From Rhodococcus sp. 14-2470-1b (GTDB lineage: Bacteria; Actinomycetota; Actinomycetes; Mycobacteriales; Mycobacteriaceae): 64,000 nt of DNA. Position numbers and translations under genes: made by a program. Shown here piece by piece: positions 28,448 to 36,216 of the stretch (the first letter of the stretch is position 1; each line of letters opens with the position of its first letter). Below the pieces are notes generated by a model. The model was given only the letters and a program-made list of their open reading frames with translations. It was not told the DNA's origin and did no database searches. The DNA lies in the NCBI RefSeq assembly GCF_002259415.1, contig NZ_NPFY01000001.1, positions 62,001 to 126,000 of the forward strand, written 5' to 3'.

Positions 28448-29404
28448 GTGCGTGCGCTGCTGATCGTGAACCCGAATGCAACGTCGACCACGCCGGCGGC
28501 CCGCGACCTTCTGGCCCACGCGCTGTCGAGCCGGGTGCGCGTCACCACAGCACACACGACCCACCGTGATCATGCTGCGGAGCTGGCACGCCACGCCCGC
28601 GAGGACGGTGTCGGTCTGGTCATCGTCCACGGTGGAGACGGCACCGTGAACGAAGTGATCAACGGGCTGCTCGGGGTTCCGCTGCCCACATCGATGCGCG
28701 CCGTCACGATCGGTCCCATCCCGGCTCTGGCCGTGGTTCCCGGCGGAAGCGCCAACGTCTTCGCACGCTCACTCGGAATCCACGCCGACCCGGTTGCCGC
28801 AACCAACCAACTGATCGACCTTCTTGCCGCGCGGTCGCGACGCACCATCGGTCTCGGCCACTGCGACAACAGGTGGTTCACGTTCAACGCCGGTCTGGGT
28901 CTCGACGCCGACGTGTGCCAGGCGATCGACGCGGGCAGAAAGGACGGCGGACCCGTCTCCGCGACTCGGTACGTTCGCGCCGCCGTCAGCGCCTTCTTTC
29001 GCAACAAACGACGTGATCCGAAACTCACTGTCGAAATTCCAGATCACGATCCGGTAACAGGCGTGCATTACGCTTTCGTTTCCAACTCGAGTCCGTGGAC
29101 CTATCTGAACGAGCGTCCGGTGCACACCAATCCGGGCACCTCGTTCGACACCGGACTCGGACTCTTCGCGATGCGGACGACGCGCGTCCTGCCGAGCCTG
29201 AACGTATCGCGCCAACTCCTGTCGGCGGGCGCGGAACCCAAGTCACGCAAGCTCTTTCGAGTCGACGACGTTCCACGCATCAAGATCACGTCCAGCGAAC
29301 CCATCGGGTTGCAGATGGACGGAGACTTCCTCGGACTCCGCACCGAGGCCGAATTTCATTCGACACCGTCGGCCCTCGAGGTCATCGCGGAGAACAGGTC
29401 CTGA
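28448..29404 (+). CDS. Diacylglycerol/sphingosine kinase-family lipid kinase (Rv3218-like)
   Basis: A 318-residue DAGK-catalytic-domain protein. LIVNPNATST opens the fold, and VHGGDGTVNEVI (61-72) is the nucleotide-binding loop; VVPGGSANVFARSLG is the second glycine-rich motif. It would phosphorylate a diacylglycerol-like lipid, as YegS/DgkB proteins do; the substrate is not known here. The GTG start has no ribosome site but a suitable -10 for a leaderless message. It is followed by the whiB1 regulatory region. Confidence 0.85.
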   Translation: MRALLIVNPNATSTTPAARDLLAHALSSRVRVTTAHTTHRDHAAELARHAREDGVGLVIVHGGDGTVNEVINGLLGVPLPTSMRAVTIGPIPALAVVPGGSANVFARSLGIHADPVAATNQLIDLLAARSRRTIGLGHCDNRWFTFNAGLGLDADVCQAIDAGRKDGGPVSATRYVRAAVSAFFRNKRRDPKLTVEIPDHDPVTGVHYAFVSNSSPWTYLNERPVHTNPGTSFDTGLGLFAMRTTRVLPSLNVSRQLLSAGAEPKSRKLFRVDDVPRIKITSSEPIGLQMDGDFLGLRTEAEFHSTPSALEVIAENRS

Positions 29405-29736
29405 CACTGCCCGAATGGGTAGTTTTCAACCAGTTTTCGCCGCGCGGAGACCGGGCCCCGTGGGCAGCGTCATAGCGTCTTTGCTGGGAAAACCTCTGCA
29501 CATTGCCATTCGAGCGGGTACAAAGGAGCGCAGGAGGCTTAAGGCAGCCTAACAGAGTGAGCTTGACCACGGACGTGCGGCTATCTCTTGACTTCCCCTA
29601 AGTTCGTGAAAGCATTCACAAGCAACAGTGCGGAAACATTGGATACGCACGAGTGAACATCAGTCGAAAACGCAACGACACAGATCGCGGTAACAACAAT
29701 CAACACGGCGCTGCGGCGCCCGGTAAGGAGCAGAGG
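29405..29736 (+). promoter_or_regulatory. whiB1 upstream regulatory region
   Basis: 332 bp without a gene. It contains the CRP-like site at 29605-29620 and a TTGACT at 29588 that could be a -35 element. Short frames here show no coding signature. In M. tuberculosis this region also drives whiB1 under CRP control. Confidence 0.6.
29605..29620. promoter_or_regulatory. CRP-like operator upstream of whiB1
   Basis: CGTGA-N6-TCACA matches the CRP consensus TGTGA-N6-TCACA at nine of ten positions with exact spacing, about 117 bp before the whiB1 ATG. The CRP protein of mycobacteria (Rv3676) binds upstream of whiB1, so the location fits. Confidence 0.7.
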
Positions 29737-29991
29737 ATGGACTGGCGCCACAAGGCAATCTGTCGCGACGAAGATCCGGAACTATTTTTCCCCGTGGGAA
29801 ACAGTGGCCCGGCACTCGCGCAGATCGCCGATGCCAAGGTCGTCTGCACGCGGTGCCCTGTCACCGCTGAGTGCCTGTCCTGGGCACTCGAGTCCGGCCA
29901 GGATGCCGGCGTGTGGGGCGGTATGAGCGAAGACGAGCGTCGCGCGCTGAAGCGTCGCAATGCACGTACGCGGGCTCGTAGCTCCGTATAA
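29737..29991 (+). CDS. whiB1: WhiB1 iron-sulfur transcription factor
   Basis: An 84-residue WhiB protein, identical in length to M. tuberculosis WhiB1. The four [4Fe-4S] ligands are Cys9, Cys37, Cys40 and Cys46, followed by GVWGGM and a basic C-terminus (RRALKRRN). WhiB1 binds the primary sigma factor and reacts with nitric oxide. The ATG at 29737 has GGTAAGGAGCAG just upstream; the frame is open for 28 codons more but lacks family similarity. A rho-independent terminator follows. Confidence 0.95.
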   Translation: MDWRHKAICRDEDPELFFPVGNSGPALAQIADAKVVCTRCPVTAECLSWALESGQDAGVWGGMSEDERRALKRRNARTRARSSV

Positions 29992-30041
29992 CTCTCGGTG
30001 AACCGGTGAGGGCCAGTCCCTCACCCAGGTTCGCTCGGGCA

Positions 30042-30086
30042 CAGCAGAACCCGGTGACTCCACGTCGGAGCCCGGGTTTTTTGCTG
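30042..30086. terminator. Terminator after whiB1
   Basis: CAGCAGAACCCGG (30042-30054) pairs with CCCGGGTTTTTTGCTG (30071-30086) around a 16-base loop. The T-run is on the + strand, so it ends whiB1; the A-rich opposite arm may also serve pdtaS. Confidence 0.75.
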
Positions 30087-30145
30087 TCCGGCACCCAGAA
30101 GTCCGGCACCCAGGAGTCCGGCGCCCAGAGGTCCGACGGTCAGCT
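30086..30145. repeat. Intergenic 15-bp tandem repeat downstream of pdtaS
   Basis: Units GTCCGGCACCCAGAA (30086), GTCCGGCACCCAGGA (30101) and GTCCGGCGCCCAGAG (30116), then a degenerate GTCCGACGGTCAGCT (30131). It lies between the whiB1 terminator and the pdtaS stop, outside any supported gene. Confidence 0.85.
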
Positions 30146-30148
30146 GTT

Positions 30149-31624
30149 TCAGGTTCGGGGCGATCGACGCCCGAGGGGGACGCGGAGGGACGCGTCGGTA
30201 CCTCCCCGAGGCGATGGATGGAGCCCCAGGGAGCCACCCAGTTCGACGGACACCAACGTTCGGACGATCTGCAGGCCGAGACCCTCGGACTTCTCCAAAG
30301 AGAACCCTGTGGGCAAACCACGCCCGTCGTCGTGGATGACGACGTCGAGCCATCGCGCGGATCGGTCGGCCTGGATGCGGACGACACCCGCGGTTCCGGC
30401 GTCGAATCCGTGTTCCATCGCGTTCTGCACCAGTTCGGTCAACACCATCACCAGCGGTGTGGCCCGCTCGGCGGAGAAGACACCCAGCTTGCCTTCCCGC
30501 GCGACGCGAACGCGAGGGTTGACCGTCGCGACGTCGAGCATGATCGGGACCAGCCGGTCGACGATCTCGTCGAGGTCGATTTCTTCGTCCACCGACATCG
30601 ACAACATCTCGTGCACCAGCGCGATCGACGTCACCCGTCGGACCGATTCCGACAACGCCACGCGTGCTTCCTCGTTCTCCAGCCGTCGTGACTGCAGACG
30701 AAGCAGAGCGGCGACGGTCTGCAGATTGTTCTTCACCCGGTGATGGATCTCGCGGATGGTCGCGTCCTTGCTGAGCAGCGCACGGTCTCGGCGCTTGACC
30801 TCGGTCACGTCTCGCACCAGCACGATCGCCCCCACCGACTCACCGCGCGGCCGAAGCGAGAGAGTTCTGATCAACACCGTCGCGCCGCGCGCGTCGGCTT
30901 CCATCCGGTATCCCTCGCTTCCCGACAGCGACGCACGAATGTGGTCCGCAATCTCCTGGGAATCGAACGGATCGGTGATCAGCGACCGCGTCACCGACGC
31001 CAGATCCGTCCCGGACAGGTCGGTCGCCAAACCCATCCGGTGATAAGCGGACAGTGCGTTCGGACTCGCATAGACGACGCGGCCGTCGGTATCGACCCTG
31101 ATGAAGCCGTCGCCCGCACGCGGTGAGGAGTTGACGTCGGTGCGTTCCACAGGACTGGGAAACGTCCCCTCACTGATCATCCGGCACAGATCGTCAGCGC
31201 AGCCCCGATACGCGACCTCGAGCGCGCCTGCCGTCCGCTGCCGCGTCGGGTTGGCGTCGCGAGTGAGGATCGCGATGACGTGGTCGCCGCACCGCACCGG
31301 CACGCTGTCGGTGTTGGAACCACTGCTGACGATGTCGCGGGTGACCAGCGAATCCATGACCGTCGGGTGCTGAGACTCCGAGACGACGGCGCCGACCATG
31401 TCCTCGGTGAACACCGTCGGTGCGGTCGTCGGTCGGCACTGCGCGACACACAGGATCTTGGCATCCGGGCTCGCATCCACGTCGTCGGTCCCGACCCAGA
31501 GAAGAAGGTCCGCGAACGACAGATCCGCGAGGAGCTGCCATTCCCCGACCACCCGTTGCAGGTGATCGACAGCTTCTCCGGTCAGATCGGTGTGTTCGGC
31601 GAGCAGGTCGCTCAGTGTCGACAC
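30149..31624 (-). CDS. pdtaS: Sensor histidine kinase PdtaS
   Basis: A 491-residue cytosolic kinase: GAF domain (about 1-150), PAS domain (about 175-280) and a HisKA_2/HATPase module. The phospho-acceptor region is REIHHRVKNNLQT with His294-His295; ATP-binding boxes are LTELVQNAMEHGF, DDGRGLP and SEGLGLQIV. In mycobacteria PdtaS phosphorylates PdtaR, an RNA-binding ANTAR antiterminator that is encoded elsewhere, as here. The pair responds to copper and nitric oxide, which fits its place beside whiB1. The GTG at 31624 gives the family length; the frame is open well upstream, across the biotin protein gene. Confidence 0.92.
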   Translation of the reverse strand: MSTLSDLLAEHTDLTGEAVDHLQRVVGEWQLLADLSFADLLLWVGTDDVDASPDAKILCVAQCRPTTAPTVFTEDMVGAVVSESQHPTVMDSLVTRDIVSSGSNTDSVPVRCGDHVIAILTRDANPTRQRTAGALEVAYRGCADDLCRMISEGTFPSPVERTDVNSSPRAGDGFIRVDTDGRVVYASPNALSAYHRMGLATDLSGTDLASVTRSLITDPFDSQEIADHIRASLSGSEGYRMEADARGATVLIRTLSLRPRGESVGAIVLVRDVTEVKRRDRALLSKDATIREIHHRVKNNLQTVAALLRLQSRRLENEEARVALSESVRRVTSIALVHEMLSMSVDEEIDLDEIVDRLVPIMLDVATVNPRVRVAREGKLGVFSAERATPLVMVLTELVQNAMEHGFDAGTAGVVRIQADRSARWLDVVIHDDGRGLPTGFSLEKSEGLGLQIVRTLVSVELGGSLGLHPSPRGGTDASLRVPLGRRSPRT

Positions 31625-31671
31625 AGTGACGGCTCCGTCGCGATTGTGGGCGGGTGCACGGCGGCGAAAAT

Positions 31672-31887
31672 CTAGGAGACCACTGCGATCAGGTCGCCCT
31701 GCTTGATGACGTCGCCCACGGTGACGGCAATGGTGCTGACCACGCCGGCCGACTCGGCGAGCACGGGAATTTCCATCTTCATCGATTCGAGAACGACGAG
31801 TGTGTCCCCGACCGCCACCTCGTCGCCCTCGGTGACCACGATCTGGAACACGGTCGACACCATTTCCGCGCGCACGTCCTCGGCCAT
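31672..31887 (-). CDS. Biotinylated carrier protein TB7.3-like
   Basis: A 71-residue free-standing biotin carboxyl carrier domain. ESMKMEIP (34-41) contains Lys37, the biotinylation site. It is homologous to Rv3221c (TB7.3). Its carboxylase partner is not in the window, so the acceptor enzyme is unknown; acyl-CoA carboxylases are the obvious candidates. The ATG at 31887 follows GAGAGGATG-type bases, and it lies 47 bp upstream of pdtaS on the same strand. Confidence 0.92.
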   Translation of the reverse strand: MAEDVRAEMVSTVFQIVVTEGDEVAVGDTLVVLESMKMEIPVLAESAGVVSTIAVTVGDVIKQGDLIAVVS

Positions 31888-31995
31888 TGGGCATCCTCTC
31901 GTTCACGGGCGGTTTCGCCTGTGGTTCCGGCACCCGTGACAGGGCGGCCGACCACTCGTGAAAGACTGTAGTGAACCAGTAGAGAGGAGCTCATC

Positions 31996-32070
31996 ATGGG
32001 TAAGCGTGGGCGCAAGAAGCGCAGTCGCAAGAACAACAAGGCAAACCACGGCAAACGTCCGAACAGCTGA
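31996..32070 (+). CDS. Ribosomal protein bL37 (24 residues)
   Basis: A 24-codon gene. The product begins MGKRGRKKRSRKNN and ends NHGKRPNS, almost wholly Lys, Arg, Asn and Gly. That composition, the length and the flanking motifs match bL37, the actinobacterial large-subunit protein first seen in mycobacterial ribosome structures. AGGAG stands at 31985-31989, six bases before the ATG. An 18-bp stem terminator follows, so it is a complete single-gene unit. It lies between the biotin protein and rshA, and is too short for most gene finders. Confidence 0.9.
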   Translation: MGKRGRKKRSRKNNKANHGKRPNS

Positions 32071-32087
32071 CGATCTGCCTCATCACA

Positions 32088-32128
32088 CGACGAAGGCCGG
32101 GAAGCGCGATGCTTCCCGGCCTTCGTCG
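32088..32128. terminator. Bidirectional terminator between bL37 and rshA
   Basis: Arms 32088-32105 and 32111-32128 form a perfect 18-bp stem with a five-base loop. The outer stem CGACGAAGG/CCTTCGTCG is identical to that of the terminator at 19669-19706. It separates convergent transcripts. Confidence 0.85.
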
Positions 32129-32156
32129 TACCTCGGCCGGATCTAACCCGGCGTCG

Positions 32157-32459
32157 TCACTCCTGCTCGGTGTGCTTGATCAGCACGGTTCGCCTTATCT
32201 CGATACTCAGGCGCTCCCGCAGGCCGGCAGGCGCCTGGTCACCACCGCACTTGCGGCTGATCAGACTCTTGACCTTCTCTTCGATGCCGTACGCGGCGAA
32301 GCATGATCCGCACTCGTCGATGTGACGTTGAAGCCGAGCCCGGCTGCCTTCGTCGCACTCGTTGTCGAGCATCAGCCACACGTCGGCGATGACCGCGGAG
32401 CAGTCCAACGCCTCGAACTGCCGATTCTGTTCGGCTTCGTCGTTCGCGTCCGATGTCAC
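32157..32459 (-). CDS. rshA: Zinc anti-sigma factor RshA
   Basis: A 100-residue ZAS-family anti-sigma factor that sequesters SigH under reducing conditions. The redox zinc site is HIDECGSC: His46-x3-Cys50-x2-Cys53, with Cys35 as the likely additional ligand. Disulfide formation in this site releases SigH. The GTG at 32459 overlaps the sigH stop (GTGA), so the two proteins are made in step. The gene ends at the terminator shared with bL37. Confidence 0.92.
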   Translation of the reverse strand: MTSDANDEAEQNRQFEALDCSAVIADVWLMLDNECDEGSRARLQRHIDECGSCFAAYGIEEKVKSLISRKCGGDQAPAGLRERLSIEIRRTVLIKHTEQE

Positions 32460-33226
32460 TTCGAGACCTCCTGCTCGTGCGCGTCGACCGCACCGTTGCG
32501 ATTGAAACCACGTTCACGTGCCACGTCCGACAGCAGGCCCCGGAGCTGTTTACGCCCCCGGTGCAGCCGGGACATGACGGTGCCGATGGGCGTGCCCATG
32601 ATGTCGGCGATCTCCTTGTATGGAAAACCTTCGACGTCGGCGTAGTACACCGCCATACGAAATTCCTCGGGCAGCGACTGAAGCGCGGCCTTGATGTCGT
32701 CGTCGGGCAGCGCATCGAGAGCTTCGACCTCGGCGGAACGCAGTCCCGTCGAGGTGTGCTCGGCCGTCGCGGCCAGCTGCCAATCCGTGATCTCGTCCGT
32801 CGGGTACTGCGCGGGTTGGCGCTGCTTCTTTCGGTACGAGTTGATGTACGTGTTGGTCAGGATGCGGTACAGCCACGCCTTGAGGTTCGTTCCCTCACGA
32901 AACGAGCGGAATGCGGAGTACGCCTTGATGTACGTCTCCTGGACCAGGTCCTCGGCGTCGGCCGGGTTCCGCGTCATCCGCAGTGCCGCGCCGTAGAGCT
33001 GATCCAGCATCGGCAGTGCGTCGCGCTCGAACCGCTCGGTCAGGTCCGCCGCCGACTCCACCGGTGCCTCGGCCTCCGCCTGAGCTGGGCGCTCGACTTC
33101 CTCCACGCTGATCCCTTCGGTAGCCATATCCGACCAGGTTACAGCGGGAGAAGGCAGCGCCTTCACGTAGATCGCACTCGAACTCGGAGCGGACCGGAGC
33201 GGGCGCTCGGTCGTCGTCACTGCCAC
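32456..33226 (-). CDS. sigH: ECF sigma factor SigH (oxidative and heat stress)
   Basis: Group IV sigma factor of the SigR/SigH type. Region 2 has [17 protein letters not shown] and [19 protein letters not shown]; region 4 has [23 protein letters not shown] with [18 protein letters not shown]. It directs thioredoxin, protease and chaperone genes. Two starts are plausible. A GTG at 33226 has GGAAGG eight bases upstream and gives 256 residues. The ATG at 33127 gives 223 residues, closer to M. tuberculosis SigH; it lacks a ribosome site but has TAACCT (33141-33136) eight bases before it and may be leaderless. The upstream start lies downstream of a SigH-type promoter. Confidence 0.94.
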   Translation of the reverse strand: MAVTTTERPLRSAPSSSAIYVKALPSPAVTWSDMATEGISVEEVERPAQAEAEAPVESAADLTERFERDALPMLDQLYGAALRMTRNPADAEDLVQETYIKAYSAFRSFREGTNLKAWLYRILTNTYINSYRKKQRQPAQYPTDEITDWQLAATAEHTSTGLRSAEVEALDALPDDDIKAALQSLPEEFRMAVYYADVEGFPYKEIADIMGTPIGTVMSRLHRGRKQLRGLLSDVARERGFNRNGAVDAHEQEVSK

Positions 33227-33268
33227 AGCAGATCCCTTCCTCTTGCCTTGCGTACCTCTGGGCTCTTC

Positions 33269-33294
33269 AACACCGGCTTCGCCCCGGTCATTCC
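33269..33294 (-). promoter_or_regulatory. SigR/SigH-type promoter for sigH autoregulation
   Basis: On the minus strand GGAAT (33294-33290) and GTT (33271-33269) are separated by exactly 18 bases, the SigR/SigH consensus. It would start transcription about 35 bp before the upstream sigH GTG. It also lies just behind the ybaK promoter on the other strand. Confidence 0.8.
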
Positions 33295-33309
33295 AGGCGC
33301 CGGTCTCGC

Positions 33310-33315
33310 TACAGT
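33310..33315 (+). promoter_or_regulatory. Candidate -10 element of ybaK (leaderless)
   Basis: TACAGT ends six bases before the ATG of ybaK. There is no Shine-Dalgarno sequence, so transcription probably starts at the start codon. Confidence 0.5.
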
Positions 33316-33321
33316 GATCCG

Positions 33322-33831
33322 ATGCCCTCAGCGCACCGGTCCGCCGCCTCCACACCTGCCGTCGCCCTGTTGATCGCGCAGAAGGTCGAGCACTCGGTGC
33401 ACACCTACGACCACGATCCGAGGTCGGAATCGTTCGGCACGGAAGCGGCGGACGTCCTCACCGAACGACTCGGTGTCGTCGCCGATCAGATCTTCAAGAC
33501 GTTGGTCATCAAGCGTTCCGACAACACACTCGCGGTGGCGGTTCTGCCCGTCACGGCGACACTTTCCCTCAAAGCCGCAGCCTCGGCCCTCGGTACGAGA
33601 AAGATCGTGCTGGCAGACCGAGCGGAGGCCGAGAAATCGACCGGGTACGTCTTCGGCGGGATCTCCCCGCTCGGCCAGAAACGAGCGCTCGCGACCGTGG
33701 TCGACGAATCTGCCCTCGCCTGGGACCGAATTCTCTGCAGCGGAGGCAGACGAGGGTTCGAGATCGAGCTCGACCCGAAGGACCTCGTCCGACTCGCGCG
33801 GGCCGTGACGGCGCCCGTCGCCGCCAGCTGA
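33322..33831 (+). CDS. ybaK: YbaK/EbsC-family Cys-tRNA deacylase
   Basis: A 169-residue YbaK-type editing protein that removes cysteine mischarged onto tRNA-Pro. Seen: a substrate lysine region in [31 protein letters not shown], and the family motif [13 protein letters not shown]. Length is normal for the family. It is divergent from sigH, with promoter elements of the two genes 20 bp apart, and the aroA gene follows after 24 bp. The start is probably leaderless. Confidence 0.9.
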   Translation: MPSAHRSAASTPAVALLIAQKVEHSVHTYDHDPRSESFGTEAADVLTERLGVVADQIFKTLVIKRSDNTLAVAVLPVTATLSLKAAASALGTRKIVLADRAEAEKSTGYVFGGISPLGQKRALATVVDESALAWDRILCSGGRRGFEIELDPKDLVRLARAVTAPVAAS

Positions 33832-33855
33832 GCGCCGATGCGCAAAGATGGTGTG

Positions 33856-35181
33856 GTGACCAACTGGACCGCACCGCTCTCCACAGCCCCCGTCGACGCG
33901 ACCGTCACGCTGCCCGGTTCCAAGTCCATCACCAATCGCGCGTTGATCATCTCCGCACTGGCAGGCGGACAGTCGACGGTCACCGCAGCCCTGCGCAGCC
34001 GCGACACCGACCTGATGATCGCCGCGTTGCAGCAACTCGGAGTCGGTATCACGATCGACCCTGCCGATCCGACGTCTCTGACGGTCACTCCCGGCTCCCT
34101 GCGCGGCGGATCGATCGATTGCGGGCTCGCCGGAACGGTGATGCGGTTCGTTCCACCTCTAGCCGCCATGGCGGACGGTGTGGTGCGTTTCGACGGTGAC
34201 GAGCAGGCACGGACCCGGCCGCTGGACACCATTCTGGGCGCGCTACGCCACCTGGGAGCCGACGTGGCCGGGAATTCACTGCCGTTCAGCGTCACCGGGT
34301 CCGGCACTCTGCGGGGCGGGGCCGTCGACATCGACGCCTCGGGGTCCTCGCAGTTCGTGTCCGGGCTGATGCTCAGCGCAGCCGCGTTCGACGACGGCAT
34401 CACCGTTCACCACACCGGAAAGCCCGTACCGTCGATGCCGCACATCGACATGACGGTCGAGATGCTCCGGCGCGTAGGTGTGCAGGTGAGTACTCCGGCC
34501 GACAGCGGCGACGCGGACACCTGGCGCGTGCATCCCGGCCCGGTCGACGCCGTGTCGTGGGTGGTCGAACCCGACCTGTCGAACGCGACGCCGTTCCTGG
34601 CCGCAGCGGCGGTGACCGGAGGTGTCGTACGGGTCCCGAACTGGCCGTCGTCGACGACGCAACCGGGAGACGCCATACGAGGAATTCTCGAATCCATGGG
34701 CGCCACGGTGACCCTCGAGAACGGAACCCTCGAGGTGCGAGGCGGTGCAACATTGACCGGAATCGACATCGACCTGCACGACGTCGGCGAGCTCACACCC
34801 ACGGTGGCGGCTCTCGCCGCACTTGCGGACGGTCCATCGCATCTACGCGGAATCGCTCACCTGCGTGGACACGAAACCGACCGTCTCGCAGCACTTGTCG
34901 CAGAGATCCGACGACTGGGCGGGAACGCGACCGAGACCGACGACGGTCTGGACATCGCACCCGCGGCCCTGCACGGCGGGGTGTGGCGAGCGTACGCCGA
35001 CCACCGAATGGCAACGGCAGGAGCAATTCTCGGCCTGGTGATCCCTGGAGTGGAAGTCGACGACATCGGAACCACCGCGAAAACCCTCCCAGGTTTCGAG
35101 AATCTGTGGGCATCGATGCTGGAAGACTCGCCGCACGAGGGGACACGGATTCGGCCCACCGACGAAGGTGTTTCGTCCTGA
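33856..35181 (+). CDS. aroA: 3-phosphoshikimate 1-carboxyvinyltransferase (EPSP synthase)
   Basis: A 441-residue enzyme of the shikimate pathway that joins phosphoenolpyruvate to shikimate-3-phosphate. Seen: [12 protein letters not shown] near the N-terminus, [13 protein letters not shown] (the PEP/glyphosate loop with class I glycine), [20 protein letters not shown], and [13 protein letters not shown] with [12 protein letters not shown] near the C-terminus. The start is uncertain: GTG at 33853 or 33856 aligns best with homologues, while the ATG at 33838 adds six residues. The stop overlaps the likely CTG start of rsgA. Confidence 0.95.
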   Translation: MTNWTAPLSTAPVDATVTLPGSKSITNRALIISALAGGQSTVTAALRSRDTDLMIAALQQLGVGITIDPADPTSLTVTPGSLRGGSIDCGLAGTVMRFVPPLAAMADGVVRFDGDEQARTRPLDTILGALRHLGADVAGNSLPFSVTGSGTLRGGAVDIDASGSSQFVSGLMLSAAAFDDGITVHHTGKPVPSMPHIDMTVEMLRRVGVQVSTPADSGDADTWRVHPGPVDAVSWVVEPDLSNATPFLAAAAVTGGVVRVPNWPSSTTQPGDAIRGILESMGATVTLENGTLEVRGGATLTGIDIDLHDVGELTPTVAALAALADGPSHLRGIAHLRGHETDRLAALVAEIRRLGGNATETDDGLDIAPAALHGGVWRAYADHRMATAGAILGLVIPGVEVDDIGTTAKTLPGFENLWASMLEDSPHEGTRIRPTDEGVSS

Positions 35182-36164
35182 GTCGCCGCTACGACGAGTC
35201 GGACGTCCGCATCCGCCCGGGCAAGAGCTCACGCCCCCGGACGAAGACGCGGCCCGACCATGCCGATGCCCAGTCGGGAATGGTCGTGTCCGTGGACCGC
35301 GGCCGTTGGGGATGCGTTCTCGGAGGGGACCCGTCCCGGCCGGTCGTCACCATGCGCGCACGCGAACTGGGTCGCACACCCATCGTCGTCGGCGACGATG
35401 TCGACATCGTGGGAGACCTGTCCGGCAAGGTGGACACGTTGGCTCGCATCGTTCGGGTGTCCGAGCGCCGCACCGTGCTTCGCCGTACTGCCGACGACAC
35501 CGATCCGTACGAACGTGTCGTGGTCGCCAACGCCGAACAACTGTTGATCGTCGCCGCACTGGCCGACCCTCCGCCGCGCACCGGATTCGTCGAGCGTGCG
35601 CTCGTCGCCGCGTACGTCGGCGGTCTGAAACCTGTTCTGTGCCTGACCAAGAGCGATCTGGCCGACCCACACGAGTTCGCCTCGGCGTTCGCCGACCTCG
35701 ACGTTCCGGTGGTGCTGGCCGGGCAGAGCGAAGATCTGACCGATCTCACCGCACGGCTGACCGACAGCGTCACGGCACTCATCGGCCACTCCGGCGTCGG
35801 GAAATCGACGTTGGTGAACAGGCTGGTGCCCGACGCGAAGCGCGCAACCGGCACGGTGTCCGGTGTCGGCAAGGGCCGTCACACGTCGACGCAGTCGATT
35901 GCACTTCCGTTGCCCGGCGGCGGGTGGGTGGTGGACACACCTGGCATTCGGTCGTTCGGGCTCGCGCACATTTCGCCGGAGAACGTGGTGGCCGCGTTCT
36001 CCGACCTGGCGGACGCCATCGAAAACTGCCCGCGTGGGTGTACTCACCTGGGCCCTCCGGCGGACCCGGAGTGCGCGCTCGATACATTGACCGGCGATGC
36101 TGCGAGACGCGTCGCTGCCGTCCGTCTACTGCTGGAAGCCGTACGTACCAACGAAAACTGGTGA
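35178..36164 (+). CDS. rsgA: Ribosome small-subunit GTPase RsgA
   Basis: A 328-residue circularly permuted GTPase that acts late in 30S ribosome maturation. An OB fold is followed by the G4 motif LTKSD, then G1 [14 protein letters not shown] (about 201) and G3 [12 protein letters not shown]-terminal zinc knuckle has Cys, Cys, His, Cys in CPRGCTH and PEC. The start is odd. Homology begins at [14 protein letters not shown], and the only codon before it is CTG at 35178, overlapping the aroA TGA. A GTG 24 codons upstream is the nearest canonical alternative and lies inside aroA. An AAGG stands about nine bases before the CTG. Confidence 0.9.
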   Translation: MSRRYDESDVRIRPGKSSRPRTKTRPDHADAQSGMVVSVDRGRWGCVLGGDPSRPVVTMRARELGRTPIVVGDDVDIVGDLSGKVDTLARIVRVSERRTVLRRTADDTDPYERVVVANAEQLLIVAALADPPPRTGFVERALVAAYVGGLKPVLCLTKSDLADPHEFASAFADLDVPVVLAGQSEDLTDLTARLTDSVTALIGHSGVGKSTLVNRLVPDAKRATGTVSGVGKGRHTSTQSIALPLPGGGWVVDTPGIRSFGLAHISPENVVAAFSDLADAIENCPRGCTHLGPPADPECALDTLTGDAARRVAAVRLLLEAVRTNENW

Positions 36165-36200
36165 CCCCGCGAGTGCAGTTCCACTCTCGAGGTCACCAGT
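36157..36200. terminator. Bidirectional terminator between rsgA and desaturase
   Basis: Arms 36157-36175 and 36182-36200 pair at 17 of 19 positions around a six-base loop. The left arm includes the rsgA stop codon. It separates convergent genes. Confidence 0.75.
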
Positions 36201-36216
36201 CCGTGCTCGTACAGTC

